This document shows positions 15,190 through 23,592 of a DNA stretch of 64,000 bases, in pieces. The notes under the pieces are model-generated. The model did not search any database and had not been told where the DNA came from. It was given only the letters and a program-made list of their open reading frames with translations. This DNA comes from Rhodococcus_F sp040656415 (GTDB lineage Bacteria > Actinomycetota > Actinomycetes > Mycobacteriales > Mycobacteriaceae). Position 1 is the first letter of the stretch. Each line of letters starts with the position of its first letter. A program made the position numbers and the translations under genes. Where the stretch lies: the NCBI RefSeq assembly GCF_040656415.1, contig NZ_JBFAMC010000004.1, positions 354,279 through 418,278 of the forward strand, read 5' to 3'.

Positions 15190-16554
15190 ATGACTACATC
15201 TGCGGTGCAGCCGGGCACCGACGCGGAAGCGCAACGCAAGCGCAGGCATCGAAAACTCCTGGCAGCGGGACTCTTCGGTAGCTCGATCGAGTGGTACGAC
15301 TTCTTCCTCTACGGCACCGCCGCTGCCCTCGTCTTTCCCCAAGTCTTCTTTCCCGAGCAATCGCCGCTCATGGCCACCCTTCTCTCGTTCAGCACGTTCT
15401 GGGCGGGCTTCGTCGCCCGACCGATCGGCGGAATCGTGGCGGGGCATTACGGCGACAAGTACGGCCGCAAGCCGGCCGTGGTCGTCAGCCTCCTGGCCAT
15501 GGGTCTCGCGACGTTCCTCATCGGCTTGCTTCCTGGTGCGGCAACGATCGGCGTTGCTGCGCCGATCATCCTGGTCCTCCTCCGGTTCGTTCAAGGTCTC
15601 GCCTGCGGCGGCCAGTGGGGCGGAATCGTCCTCTTGCTTACCGAGTCGTCAGGTCCGAAGCGCCGTGGGTTCTCCGGGACATTCGGGCAAATGGGTGTGC
15701 CGTTCGGCGTCGTGCTCGGGAATGCGGTGCTACTCGGTGCCACCGGGGCACTGTCGAACGAGGCCTTCCTCAGCTGGGGCTGGCGAGTCCCCTTCTTGGC
15801 GAGCGCGCTCCTGTTCCCGATCGTGCTCTACATCCACAACAAGGTCGAGGACACCCCTGAGTTCCGTGAACTCCAGGAAGAGGCGAAGAAGAAGGCGGAG
15901 GCCGTTGTCAACGCGCCTCTGGCACAGGCGATCAGGAACCACTGGCGCACGATTCTGCTTGCATGCGGGTTGCTGGCGGCCACCAACGCACTGTTCTACA
16001 TCTCCATCGCCGGTGTGCTCGCCTACGGCACAGAGGAACTGGGCATGAGTCGCAACGACATGCTCGCAGTCTCCCTGCTCAGCGCCGGGCTCACCATCGG
16101 GGTGGTGCTGTGGTCCGGGCACATCTCCGACAAGATCGGGCGCCGGCCCATGATCCTGATCGGCGCGGCCGCCATCGTGTTGTGGGCGTTCCCGTACTTC
16201 ATGTTGGTCAATACCACCAATATCGTGCTGTTCTTTGTCGCCGTGACCGTCGGTAGCATTTTCCAGTCCATGACATACGGGCCGGTTGCCGCGTATATCG
16301 GCGAGCTGTTCGCACCAAACGTCCGGTATTCGGGGGCGTCGATGTCGTACCAGCTCGCGGCGGTCACGGTTAGCGGTGGTACTCCGTTCATCATGACCGC
16401 GCTGATCGCCGAGACGGGAAGCACCGTCCCCGTTTCGATCTTCATCGCACTGATGGGGCTCGTCACGCTCCTGAGCGCATGGAAGCTTCGTGAGACCAAC
16501 CCCGCCGAGGTCCGCAACGATCCCACCGCAGTTCCGGGCGCGCACCTGCACTGA
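15190..16554 (+). CDS. MFS transporter, metabolite:H+ symporter (MHS) family
   Basis: 454 residues, ATG at 15190 after GAGGAG. The MHS signature SSIEWYDFFLYGTAAALVFP opens transmembrane segment 1. ARPIGGIVAGHYGDKYGRKPAVV is the conserved loop 2-3, and a second such loop (GHISDKIGRRPMI) starts the second half. Twelve hydrophobic segments are expected. The family imports organic acids or betaines with protons (shikimate, proline/betaine, alpha-ketoglutarate). The gene stands alone after a TetR gene and may bring in the compound degraded by neighbouring enzymes. Confidence 0.9.
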   Translation: MTTSAVQPGTDAEAQRKRRHRKLLAAGLFGSSIEWYDFFLYGTAAALVFPQVFFPEQSPLMATLLSFSTFWAGFVARPIGGIVAGHYGDKYGRKPAVVVSLLAMGLATFLIGLLPGAATIGVAAPIILVLLRFVQGLACGGQWGGIVLLLTESSGPKRRGFSGTFGQMGVPFGVVLGNAVLLGATGALSNEAFLSWGWRVPFLASALLFPIVLYIHNKVEDTPEFRELQEEAKKKAEAVVNAPLAQAIRNHWRTILLACGLLAATNALFYISIAGVLAYGTEELGMSRNDMLAVSLLSAGLTIGVVLWSGHISDKIGRRPMILIGAAAIVLWAFPYFMLVNTTNIVLFFVAVTVGSIFQSMTYGPVAAYIGELFAPNVRYSGASMSYQLAAVTVSGGTPFIMTALIAETGSTVPVSIFIALMGLVTLLSAWKLRETNPAEVRNDPTAVPGAHLH

Positions 16555-16581
16555 CGCGTATGGATGGCAGATCCGGATGCC

Positions 16582-16613
16582 GCCCCGCCTTCGCTTGTCC
16601 GCGTAGGCGGGGC
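16582..16613. terminator. Bidirectional hairpin terminator
   Basis: GCCCCGCC and GGCGGGGC with a 16-nt loop, between the transporter (+) and the converging membrane-protein gene (-), which ends at 16619. Confidence 0.65.
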
Positions 16614-16618
16614 ATGCA

Positions 16619-17203
16619 TCAGTCGACCGTCACATTCGTGAACCGATACCAGTTGCTGCCGATGTTCTTCATTCCCAACCTGCTGAACCCGGGAGGCGAA
16701 CCGTTGGGAGAGTAGACCCACCCCGGGTTCGATCGTGCCAGCGGCCCATTTCGCGCATCGTGGAAGTAGACCTCACCGGCATGAGTGGCGTAGGCATACT
16801 TGATGTCGAGACGACCGATTCTCAGGTCGGTGAGGTGCGTCCGCCCGGGTTCGGAGAGTAGATACTGAGCAACCTCTTCGAAGCCCGATCTGGACTGCTC
16901 GAACGTTGGACGACCGGTCAGCGAGGCTATTACTGCCACGGCCACCACCGTCGGGTAGGCGATGAACCACCACGTCCATCGGCGGTGCCAGGAACTCGCC
17001 AGCACGGACAACGTCAGCCATGCCCCTCCGGCCCCGATCAGCACCATTACGGCGGCGCCGATTGCGATCGGGACATTCTCGCCCGCGGGCCACAGATTCC
17101 ACGACGCCACAACGAGAAGAGCAGCGGCAACCAGGGTGACTACCAATATTGCGACGTCAGGGAAAAACCTCCGTCGGCGCGACCGGAATTCTGACGCGCT
17201 CAC
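16619..17203 (-). CDS. Hypothetical membrane protein
   Basis: 194 residues from a GTG at 17203. A TTG at 17209, better spaced from AGGAGA, is an alternative, and the frame opens further upstream to 17272. Three hydrophobic stretches are visible (VAILVVTLVAAALLVVASW, VPIAIGAAVMVLIGAGGAWLTL, WFIAYPTVVAVAVIASL) after a basic RSRRRRFF. A soluble C-terminal half of about 90 residues ends in NIGSNWYRFTNVTVD. I do not recognise the family. It is about 80 bp downstream of an oxidoreductase on the same strand. Confidence 0.6.
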   Translation of the reverse strand: MSASEFRSRRRRFFPDVAILVVTLVAAALLVVASWNLWPAGENVPIAIGAAVMVLIGAGGAWLTLSVLASSWHRRWTWWFIAYPTVVAVAVIASLTGRPTFEQSRSGFEEVAQYLLSEPGRTHLTDLRIGRLDIKYAYATHAGEVYFHDARNGPLARSNPGWVYSPNGSPPGFSRLGMKNIGSNWYRFTNVTVD

Positions 17204-17281
17204 AGACAAGAGTTCTCCTATCCTTCGACACCGCGCGCGCAACTGACTGCCGCAGGGCACACCAGTTCTCACTGTTCATGG

Positions 17282-18304
17282 TTATCGATCGCTGATCTTC
17301 AGCACCAACTTTCCGGTGTTGGCACCGTCGAACAGCATCGTGAGCGTGCGGCCGAATGCCTCGACTCCTCCGGTCTCAACCTGCTCCCGCGTGACGATCG
17401 CACCGGTTCGAATCCAGTCCGACATCGCAGCCATGCCCTCCGGGAACCGGTCGAGGTAATCGAAGACGATGAACCCCGTCATAGAAGCCCGGTTGACCAG
17501 CAGTGAGAGATATCGCGATGGGCCGGGTTGCGGGTCGGTGGCGTTGTAACCAGAGATCGCACCGCACAGCGCGACCCTCGCGTTCTTGCGAAGGTGAGCG
17601 AGAGCAGCGTCGAGGATTTCGCCGCCGACGTTGTCGAAGTAGAGGTCTATGCCGTCCGGTGCAGCGGCATGTAGGGCCTTGACGACTGATTCGGACTTGT
17701 AGTCGATCGCGGCGTCGAAACCCAGTTCGTTTGTGAGCCAGGCGCACTTCTCTCGGCCGCCGGCGATACCGATGACCCTAGCGCCCTTCAGCTTCGCGAT
17801 CTGCCCGGCGATGCTCCCGACCGCTCCCGCTGCACCCGAGATGAGCACGGTGTCGCCCTTCTCGAGCTTGCCCACGTCGGTGAGACCGAAATACGCTGTC
17901 ATGCCCGGAAATCCAAGCGCGCCGAGCCATGTTGGTGCAGGTGCCAGCGAATCGTCCGCGACGACTACGTCGCGGCCGTCGGACAGAGCGAATTCCTGCA
18001 CCCCGAAGGGTCCGGTGACGAGCGTACCGACGGGGAATGCTGCGTTCTCCGACGTGATCACCCGGCCGACGGCGTGTGTGCGCATGACCTCGCCGATCTG
18101 GACCGGCCGTACATACGACTTCACGTCGTTGAGCCATCCACGCATCGCGGGGTCGAGCGACACGTAGTCAACTTGCACGATGAACTCGCCGGCCGAGGGT
18201 TGGGGTATCGGTTCGGACGTGATTTCCCAGGTGGAGTCGTCGGGTCGTCCAATCGGACGCTTGGACAGTCGGACCTGGCTGTTTGTGGATGCCAATGTGT
18301 TCAC
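17282..18304 (-). CDS. NADP-dependent oxidoreductase, MDR superfamily (leukotriene B4 dehydrogenase/CurA-like)
   Basis: 340 residues. The zinc-free MDR pattern is seen: VQVDYVSLDPAMRGWLND near the N-terminus, GALGFPGMTAYFGLTDVGK, the nucleotide motif VLISGAAGAVGSIAGQIAKLKGARVIG, and YFDNVGGEILDAAL. These enzymes reduce alpha,beta-unsaturated ketones or acyl groups with NADPH. The start overlaps the stop of the upstream CoA ligase (ATGA), and a MaoC gene precedes that, so it belongs to a fatty-acyl or isoprenoid degradation operon. Confidence 0.87.
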   Translation of the reverse strand: MNTLASTNSQVRLSKRPIGRPDDSTWEITSEPIPQPSAGEFIVQVDYVSLDPAMRGWLNDVKSYVRPVQIGEVMRTHAVGRVITSENAAFPVGTLVTGPFGVQEFALSDGRDVVVADDSLAPAPTWLGALGFPGMTAYFGLTDVGKLEKGDTVLISGAAGAVGSIAGQIAKLKGARVIGIAGGREKCAWLTNELGFDAAIDYKSESVVKALHAAAPDGIDLYFDNVGGEILDAALAHLRKNARVALCGAISGYNATDPQPGPSRYLSLLVNRASMTGFIVFDYLDRFPEGMAAMSDWIRTGAIVTREQVETGGVEAFGRTLTMLFDGANTGKLVLKISDR

Positions 18305-19821
18305 CTCTCGGGTACTTCGGTGGGCAGCGTGTCTCTGCGCAGTGCCGCCCTGTCGATCGAGCGTTTGAGGATCTTGCCCGTGGATCCCTTCGGTAGGGTG
18401 TCGACGATCGACACGATCCGGGGAACCTTGTACGCGGACAGCTTTTCCCGCGCCCAGCTGACCAATTCGGCGCTGTCGAATTCCGCGCCGGGGACGGTGG
18501 CCACCACGGCGGCTACCTCTTCTCCGTAGTAGTCGTCCGGCACGCCGACCACCGCGGCCTCGACGATCTTGGGGTGCGCGTAGAGGACTTCTTCGACTTC
18601 GCTCGGGTACACGTTGTAGCCGCCGCGGATGATGAGATCCTTCACTCGGTCGACGATGCGCAGGTTTCCGTCCGCGTCGGTCTCACCGAGGTCCCCGGTA
18701 CGCAACCAACCGTCCGCCGACAGGACCTCGGCGGTGTCGGACGGCCGGTTCCAGTAGCCCTTCATAACGGTCGCACCCCTCACGAACACCTCACCGACGG
18801 TGCCGGGCGGGCAGATGAGACCGTCGTGGTCCATTACGGCGACCTCTGTGCGTGGTACAGCGCGTCCCGTGTAGCCGATCTTGCCACCGTGGTCGATGTC
18901 GTCGAACGTGCCGAAGGCGGTGGTTTCGGTGAGCCCGTACCCCTCGAGGATCGTGCAGCCGAATCGCGATTCGAACTCGCGCGCCACCTTGCCGGGCAAG
19001 GACGCGCCCCCGGAGATTGCGATGCGCAGGCTCGCAAAGTCCTGCGAGTCCGCGCCGTCCGCGGCATGCAGCATCGCATTCCACATCGTCGGCACGCCGG
19101 CCATGATCGTGAGACGATCACGTCGCAGCATGTCGAGCATCGCTGTCGGATCGAAGCGGGCGAGCAGCGATAACGACCCGCCGCCGGTGAACGTGGCCAT
19201 CATGACCGAAGCCTGGCCGAACACGTGGAAGAGGGGAAGTCCGGTGCCGGTTCGGTCCTGGTTAGAGCCGCGACTGCACTCGATCCCGATCTCGCCGCCC
19301 GACAACAGGTTTCCTACGGTGAGCTCCGCACCTTTCGGCCGTCCGGTCGTACCGGACGTGTAGAGGATGGCGGCGGTATCGCCAAGTTCTCGGTTGGAAA
19401 CAGCTCCCGGCGCATTGCCCGCGGTCGGGGCGTCCCGAGTCAGTGCCCAAACAGGGATGTCCAGTGCTGTGGCGGCATCACCGACCGCAGGTCCGAGTTC
19501 GTGCCAGACGATGGCAAGCGAGACGCCGGCATCGGTGAGGACGTACTCCGTCTCGGGTCCGGTGGACATCGTGTTCACCGGGACCGCGACGCAGCCCGCA
19601 GCCTGGATTCCCATGTATGCGATTACGAACTCGGGAACCGAAGGCGCGGCGAGGAGGACCCGGTCACCGGCGCAGAGGCCAGCATCGGCGAGGGCGCCGG
19701 CGTAGCGGACGGCCGCGGTGAGCAGCTGTCGGTAGGTCAGGGCGCTGTCCGAGCCCCGAAGTGCAATGTTGTCGGGAGTGGTGTCCGAGTGACGGCGCAC
19801 CGGGTCGATCACATTTGGCAT
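18301..19821 (-). CDS. Acyl-CoA synthetase (AMP-binding)
   Basis: 506 residues. AMP-forming ligase motifs in order are the P-loop-like AAILYTSGTTGRPKGAELT, ILEGYGLTETTAFGT, GWLRTGDLGETDADGNLRIVDRVKDLIIRGGYNVYPSEVE, and the C-terminal catalytic Lys in LPKGSTGKILKRSI. It activates a carboxylic acid to its CoA ester, the entry step for the beta-oxidation genes around it. It sits between MaoC (70 bp upstream) and an NADP oxidoreductase (4-bp overlap). Chain length or ring preference cannot be read. Confidence 0.9.
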   Translation of the reverse strand: MPNVIDPVRRHSDTTPDNIALRGSDSALTYRQLLTAAVRYAGALADAGLCAGDRVLLAAPSVPEFVIAYMGIQAAGCVAVPVNTMSTGPETEYVLTDAGVSLAIVWHELGPAVGDAATALDIPVWALTRDAPTAGNAPGAVSNRELGDTAAILYTSGTTGRPKGAELTVGNLLSGGEIGIECSRGSNQDRTGTGLPLFHVFGQASVMMATFTGGGSLSLLARFDPTAMLDMLRRDRLTIMAGVPTMWNAMLHAADGADSQDFASLRIAISGGASLPGKVAREFESRFGCTILEGYGLTETTAFGTFDDIDHGGKIGYTGRAVPRTEVAVMDHDGLICPPGTVGEVFVRGATVMKGYWNRPSDTAEVLSADGWLRTGDLGETDADGNLRIVDRVKDLIIRGGYNVYPSEVEEVLYAHPKIVEAAVVGVPDDYYGEEVAAVVATVPGAEFDSAELVSWAREKLSAYKVPRIVSIVDTLPKGSTGKILKRSIDRAALRRDTLPTEVPER

Positions 19822-19891
19822 GCTTCAACCTCCGAGTCGACTGTGATCTTGGATCATCCGCGCGTGCGGGTCAATCGTTGGCGGGTCGGTC

Positions 19892-20386
19892 TCAACTCGC
19901 GGATGTGGGGCCTGCCTCGACAACACGTGCGACGGACTCGGAGACGACCACCGGCTTGTCGGATCCTTCGCGCTCGACGACCTGCTTCGTCGTCACCTGG
20001 ATTCCGCCGCTGACCTGCTCGGCGGACAGCACGGTTGCGCGCATCCGAATCCGGGAACCGACCGGCACAGGAGCGGGGAACCGCACCTTGTTGTAGCCGT
20101 AGTTCAGAACCTGTGCGAAGCCGTCGAACCGCAGCAGTCGTGAAGACAGGGCCGGTCCGAGAGACAGGCTGTACAACCCGTGCGCAATAGTCCCGCCGAG
20201 GGGGCTGGCGGCCGCCCGTTCGGGATCGACGTGGATCCATTGGTGGTCGCCGGTGGCATCGGCAAAATCGTTGATTCGTTCTTGGGTGACATCGTGCCAC
20301 TCGGTGGGTCCCAACTCCTTGCCGATCAATTCGGTCAATTCGTCGGCACTCGACGGGCGGACGGGCAGTGCGGTGGTGTCGATCAT
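19892..20386 (-). CDS. MaoC-like (R)-enoyl-CoA hydratase
   Basis: 164 residues from the ATG at 20386 with a GGGAGAC site; a longer frame begins at 20449 without one. The hydratase-2 motif is intact: DVTQERINDFADATGDHQWIHVDPERAAASPLGGTIAHGLYSLSL, with the catalytic Asp-His pair. The C-terminal half is the second part of the hot-dog fold. It heads the minus-strand operon with the CoA ligase and oxidoreductase, and is divergent from an SDR gene. Confidence 0.88.
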   Translation of the reverse strand: MIDTTALPVRPSSADELTELIGKELGPTEWHDVTQERINDFADATGDHQWIHVDPERAAASPLGGTIAHGLYSLSLGPALSSRLLRFDGFAQVLNYGYNKVRFPAPVPVGSRIRMRATVLSAEQVSGGIQVTTKQVVEREGSDKPVVVSESVARVVEAGPTSAS

Positions 20387-20462
20387 CTGTCTCCCTTTGC
20401 TCCGGTGGTGTGCGGCATGGGTGTGGCGTTGAATTGTGCTACCGGTCATACGATCCGGGCAC

Positions 20463-20491
20463 TTGAACTTGACGACGGATTCAACTATACA
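20463..20491 (+). promoter_or_regulatory. Sigma-70-type promoter for the SDR at 20538
   Basis: TTGAAC (20463-20468), a 17-bp spacer, and TATACA (20486-20491). It is one of the best consensus matches in the window and points toward the plus-strand catabolic run. Confidence 0.55.
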
Positions 20492-20537
20492 AATGGGAGA
20501 CGATGATCACAATGCTCTGTGAGGGAGAGGAAACCCC

Positions 20538-21356
20538 GTGAAAGTTGCACAAAAGGTCGCAATCGTGACTGGGGGAGGCGGTGGTATCGGTGGCGCTATC
20601 GCGGAAGGCCTCGCTGCACAGGGTGCCAAGGTGATGGTCGCTGATATCGACGCAAACGCTGCCGCAGCAGTTGCTGCTGGAATCAACGCGCGGCACCCGG
20701 GGTCCGCCCTCGCCGAAGGTGCCGATGTCGCGAATTCCGATCACATTCGGCACATCATCGAGCGCGCGGAGGCCGAGTTCGGGCCGGTCGCCCTGTACTT
20801 CGCCAACGCGGGTGTCGGTGGTGCGCTCGGCCTGGAGGCGAGCGACGCCGATTGGGATCATGTTCTCGACGTCAATCTTCGTGCCCACATTCGGGCGGCG
20901 CAGCAGTTGGTGCCGAAGTGGATCGAGCGTGGTGAGGGCTACTTCGTCGCCACGGCGTCCGCTGCGGGTCTGCTCACTCAGATCGGCTCCGCCACGTACT
21001 CGGTGACAAAGCACGCGGCCGTCGGGTTCGCGGAGTGGTTGTCGGTCACTTACGGCGACCAGGGGGTCGGCGTGAGCTGCCTGTGCCCCATGGGAGTGGA
21101 CACCGCGATGCTGTACGCGGGTCGCGATTCGGGCGACCCGCGTGGTGTGGCAGCAACGCAGGCGGTCACGTCGGCTGGGGAGGTGCTCCAACCCGCACAG
21201 GTTGCCGACGTCGTGCTCGATGCCGTGGACCGGGAAACCTTCCTGATACTTCCGCACGAGAGCGTCCTCGCGATGTATCAGCAGAAGGGGGCCGACTACG
21301 ACCGATGGATTCGGGGGATGCGCCGCTACCAGGGTGCCCTGCTGGGACACGTGTGA
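20538..21356 (+). CDS. Short-chain dehydrogenase/reductase
   Basis: 272 residues, GTG start at 20538 after GGGAGAGG. Cofactor motif TGGGGGIGGAIAEG, the Asp for NAD preference (VADID), FANAGVG, and the catalytic Ser/Tyr/Lys in ATASAAGLLTQIGSATYSVTKHA. The C-terminal region (LQPAQVADVVLDAVDRETFLILPH) is typical of the group acting on bulky or long-chain alcohols. It opens the plus-strand operon-like run of degradation genes; 198 bp separate it from the next gene. Confidence 0.87.
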   Translation: MKVAQKVAIVTGGGGGIGGAIAEGLAAQGAKVMVADIDANAAAAVAAGINARHPGSALAEGADVANSDHIRHIIERAEAEFGPVALYFANAGVGGALGLEASDADWDHVLDVNLRAHIRAAQQLVPKWIERGEGYFVATASAAGLLTQIGSATYSVTKHAAVGFAEWLSVTYGDQGVGVSCLCPMGVDTAMLYAGRDSGDPRGVAATQAVTSAGEVLQPAQVADVVLDAVDRETFLILPHESVLAMYQQKGADYDRWIRGMRRYQGALLGHV

Positions 21357-21554
21357 CGGGCGAGTCGGATGACTTGATCATTGCGGATCGCTCGATCCAG
21401 TGCTCGCCAATCTCCATGGCCACTTGCGCCGCATCCTCGGAGCGAGCGGAAAGCCTGATGCTGCAGACATTTCGCAGTGTCTACTTCACCGATGGTGGAC
21501 AGAGCCACCCCGACGATCGCACACCAGAGTTTCCCCTACCAGTCAGGAGTTTCC

Positions 21555-22808
21555 ATGTCCCTGTTCGACATCTCGGACCGCGCGCTGCAGTACCAGACCG
21601 ATCTGCTGGACTTCATGGACAAGCACGTGTATCCAGCCGAGGCTGTGTACGAGGAGCAGATGCGCGAGTCGGGTGATCCGCACTTCCATCCGCCGATCAT
21701 CGAGGATCTCAAGGCGGAGGCCCGTCGTCGTGGTTTGTGGAATCTCTTCCACCCGCATCCCGATTCCGGGCCAGGACTTACGAATCTCGAGTACGCACCG
21801 CTGGCGGAGATCATGGGCCGCAGCTTCATCGCGTCGGAGGCTTGCAACTGCAACGCCCCCGACACGGGCAACATGGAGGTACTCGAACTGTTCGGCACCG
21901 AGGAGCACAAGGAGAAGTATCTGAAGCCGCTGCTCGAAGGGACGATGGCATCGGCGTTCGCGATGACCGAGCCTGCGGTGGCGAGTTCGGATGCCACGAA
22001 CGTGGAACTGTCCATGGTCCGAGACGGTGACGAGTACGTGCTCAACGGCCGGAAATGGTTCGCGTCCAACGCGTTGCACAAGAACTGCAAGGTCATGATC
22101 GTCATGGGTAAGACCGATCCGTCGGCGCCTGTGCATCGGCAGCAGTCGATGATGGTCGTTCCAATCGATGCGCCGGGCGTAACGGTGATGCGAGGCCTTC
22201 CGGTATTCGGTTACCAGGACCGCGAGGGCCACGCCGAGATCGACTTCGCTGATGTGCGGGTGCCTGTGAAGGACGTGTTGAAGGGTGAGGGCGAGGGATT
22301 CGCAATCTCCCAGGCACGGTTGGGCCCCGGCCGTATCCACCACTGCATGCGAGCGATCGGGATGGCCGAACGGGTATTGGAGTTGCTGTGCCGGCGCGCA
22401 ACGTCACGAGTGACGTTCGGCAAGCCGATCAGCGAGAACGCCAACATCCAGGATTGGATCGCGGAGGCGCGGATCGAGATCGAGATGATCCGGTTGCTGA
22501 CGCTGAAGGCGGCGTATCTGATGGATACGGTGGGAAACAAGGAGGCGCGCACGGAGATCGCGGCCATCAAGGTGGCGGCGCCGAACATCGCGCTGAAGAT
22601 TATCGATCGTGCCATCCAGGTGCACGGCGGGGCGGGAGTGACCGACGACTTCCCGCTTGCAATGGCCTATGCGCACATGCGGACGCTGAGGTTGGCGGAC
22701 GGTCCCGACGAGGTCCACAAGCGAGCCATCGCCAAGCAGGAGCTGCGGAAGTATCGTGACACAGCTGCCAGCGCATCGGCCAACGGACACAAGGCTGCGG
22801 TGCGCTGA
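21555..22808 (+). CDS. Acyl-CoA dehydrogenase, ACAD10/11 type
   Basis: 417 residues from the ATG at 21555 with AGGAG at 21545-21549; an ATG at 21477 is in frame but has no site. The sequence shows the markers of the animal ACAD10/11 dehydrogenase domain: EGEGFAISQARLGPGRIHHC, RLLTLKAAYLMDT, AAIKVAAPNIA, AIQVHGGAGVTDDFPLA and RTLRLADGPDEVH. In animals this domain is fused to a phosphotransferase that phosphorylates 4-hydroxyacyl-CoAs; here such a phosphotransferase lies two genes downstream. The likely role is the dehydrogenation/dephosphorylation step of 4-hydroxy acid breakdown; a general medium/long-chain role is the alternative. Confidence 0.88.
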   Translation: MSLFDISDRALQYQTDLLDFMDKHVYPAEAVYEEQMRESGDPHFHPPIIEDLKAEARRRGLWNLFHPHPDSGPGLTNLEYAPLAEIMGRSFIASEACNCNAPDTGNMEVLELFGTEEHKEKYLKPLLEGTMASAFAMTEPAVASSDATNVELSMVRDGDEYVLNGRKWFASNALHKNCKVMIVMGKTDPSAPVHRQQSMMVVPIDAPGVTVMRGLPVFGYQDREGHAEIDFADVRVPVKDVLKGEGEGFAISQARLGPGRIHHCMRAIGMAERVLELLCRRATSRVTFGKPISENANIQDWIAEARIEIEMIRLLTLKAAYLMDTVGNKEARTEIAAIKVAAPNIALKIIDRAIQVHGGAGVTDDFPLAMAYAHMRTLRLADGPDEVHKRAIAKQELRKYRDTAASASANGHKAAVR

Positions 22809-22809
22809 C

Positions 22810-23592
22810 ATGGCCGGACTCGACCTCAGCGGTCGTACTGCGATCGTCACCGGTGCCTCTCGGGGTATCGGCCTGGCCGTCGCGCACGCGATCGCCGCAG
22901 CCGGTGGCAACGTCGTACTCACCTCCCGTTCCCAGGAATCCGCCGAGGCCGCGGCAGGTCAGGTCGGGGGTGCGGCGATCGGAGTCGGCGCCCACGCGGT
23001 CGACGAAGACGCCGCCCGACGGTGCATCGACACCACACTCGAACGCTTCGGCAGCCTGGACATCCTGGTCAACAACGCGGGAACCAACCCCGCGTACGGC
23101 CCTCTGATCGATCAGGACCATGCGCGATTCGCCAAAGTCTTCGACGTGAACCTGTGGGCCCCGGTGCTGTGGACGGGGTTGGCGACCCGGGCCTGGATGG
23201 GCGAGCATGGCGGCGCAGTGGTCAACACCGCGTCCATCGGCGGCATGGCCCATGAGGCGCACATCGGTCTGTACAACGCATCCAAGGCCGCGCTCATCCA
23301 TGTGACGAGGCAACTGGCGATGGAACTCTCGCCGAAGGTGCGTGTCAATGCCGTCGCACCGGGTGTCGTGCGGACCAGGCTCGCCGAAGCACTGTGGCGC
23401 GAACATGAGCAGGCCGTGGCGGGAGCGACCGCATTGGGACGCATCGGGGAACCCGAGGACGTCGCTGCCGCGGTTGCGTTCCTCGTGTCCGACGCCGCGA
23501 GTTGGGTCACCGGTGAGACGATGACGATCGACGGTGGTCAACTGCTCGGCGACGTGCACTCGTTCAGGCAAGGAGCGGGGCTCGGTGTCTAG
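22810..23592 (+). CDS. Short-chain dehydrogenase/reductase (between ACAD and phosphotransferase)
   Basis: 260 residues from the ATG at 22810, one base after the preceding stop. Motifs are TGASRGIGLAVAHAI, ILVNNAGTNPAYGPL, catalytic NTASIGG and YNASKAAL, and the C-terminal SWVTGETMTIDGGQLL. It overlaps the phosphotransferase start by 8 bp, so the three genes are translated together. It may oxidise the hydroxyl of an acyl-CoA intermediate; the exact substrate is not readable. Confidence 0.88.
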   Translation: MAGLDLSGRTAIVTGASRGIGLAVAHAIAAAGGNVVLTSRSQESAEAAAGQVGGAAIGVGAHAVDEDAARRCIDTTLERFGSLDILVNNAGTNPAYGPLIDQDHARFAKVFDVNLWAPVLWTGLATRAWMGEHGGAVVNTASIGGMAHEAHIGLYNASKAALIHVTRQLAMELSPKVRVNAVAPGVVRTRLAEALWREHEQAVAGATALGRIGEPEDVAAAVAFLVSDAASWVTGETMTIDGGQLLGDVHSFRQGAGLGV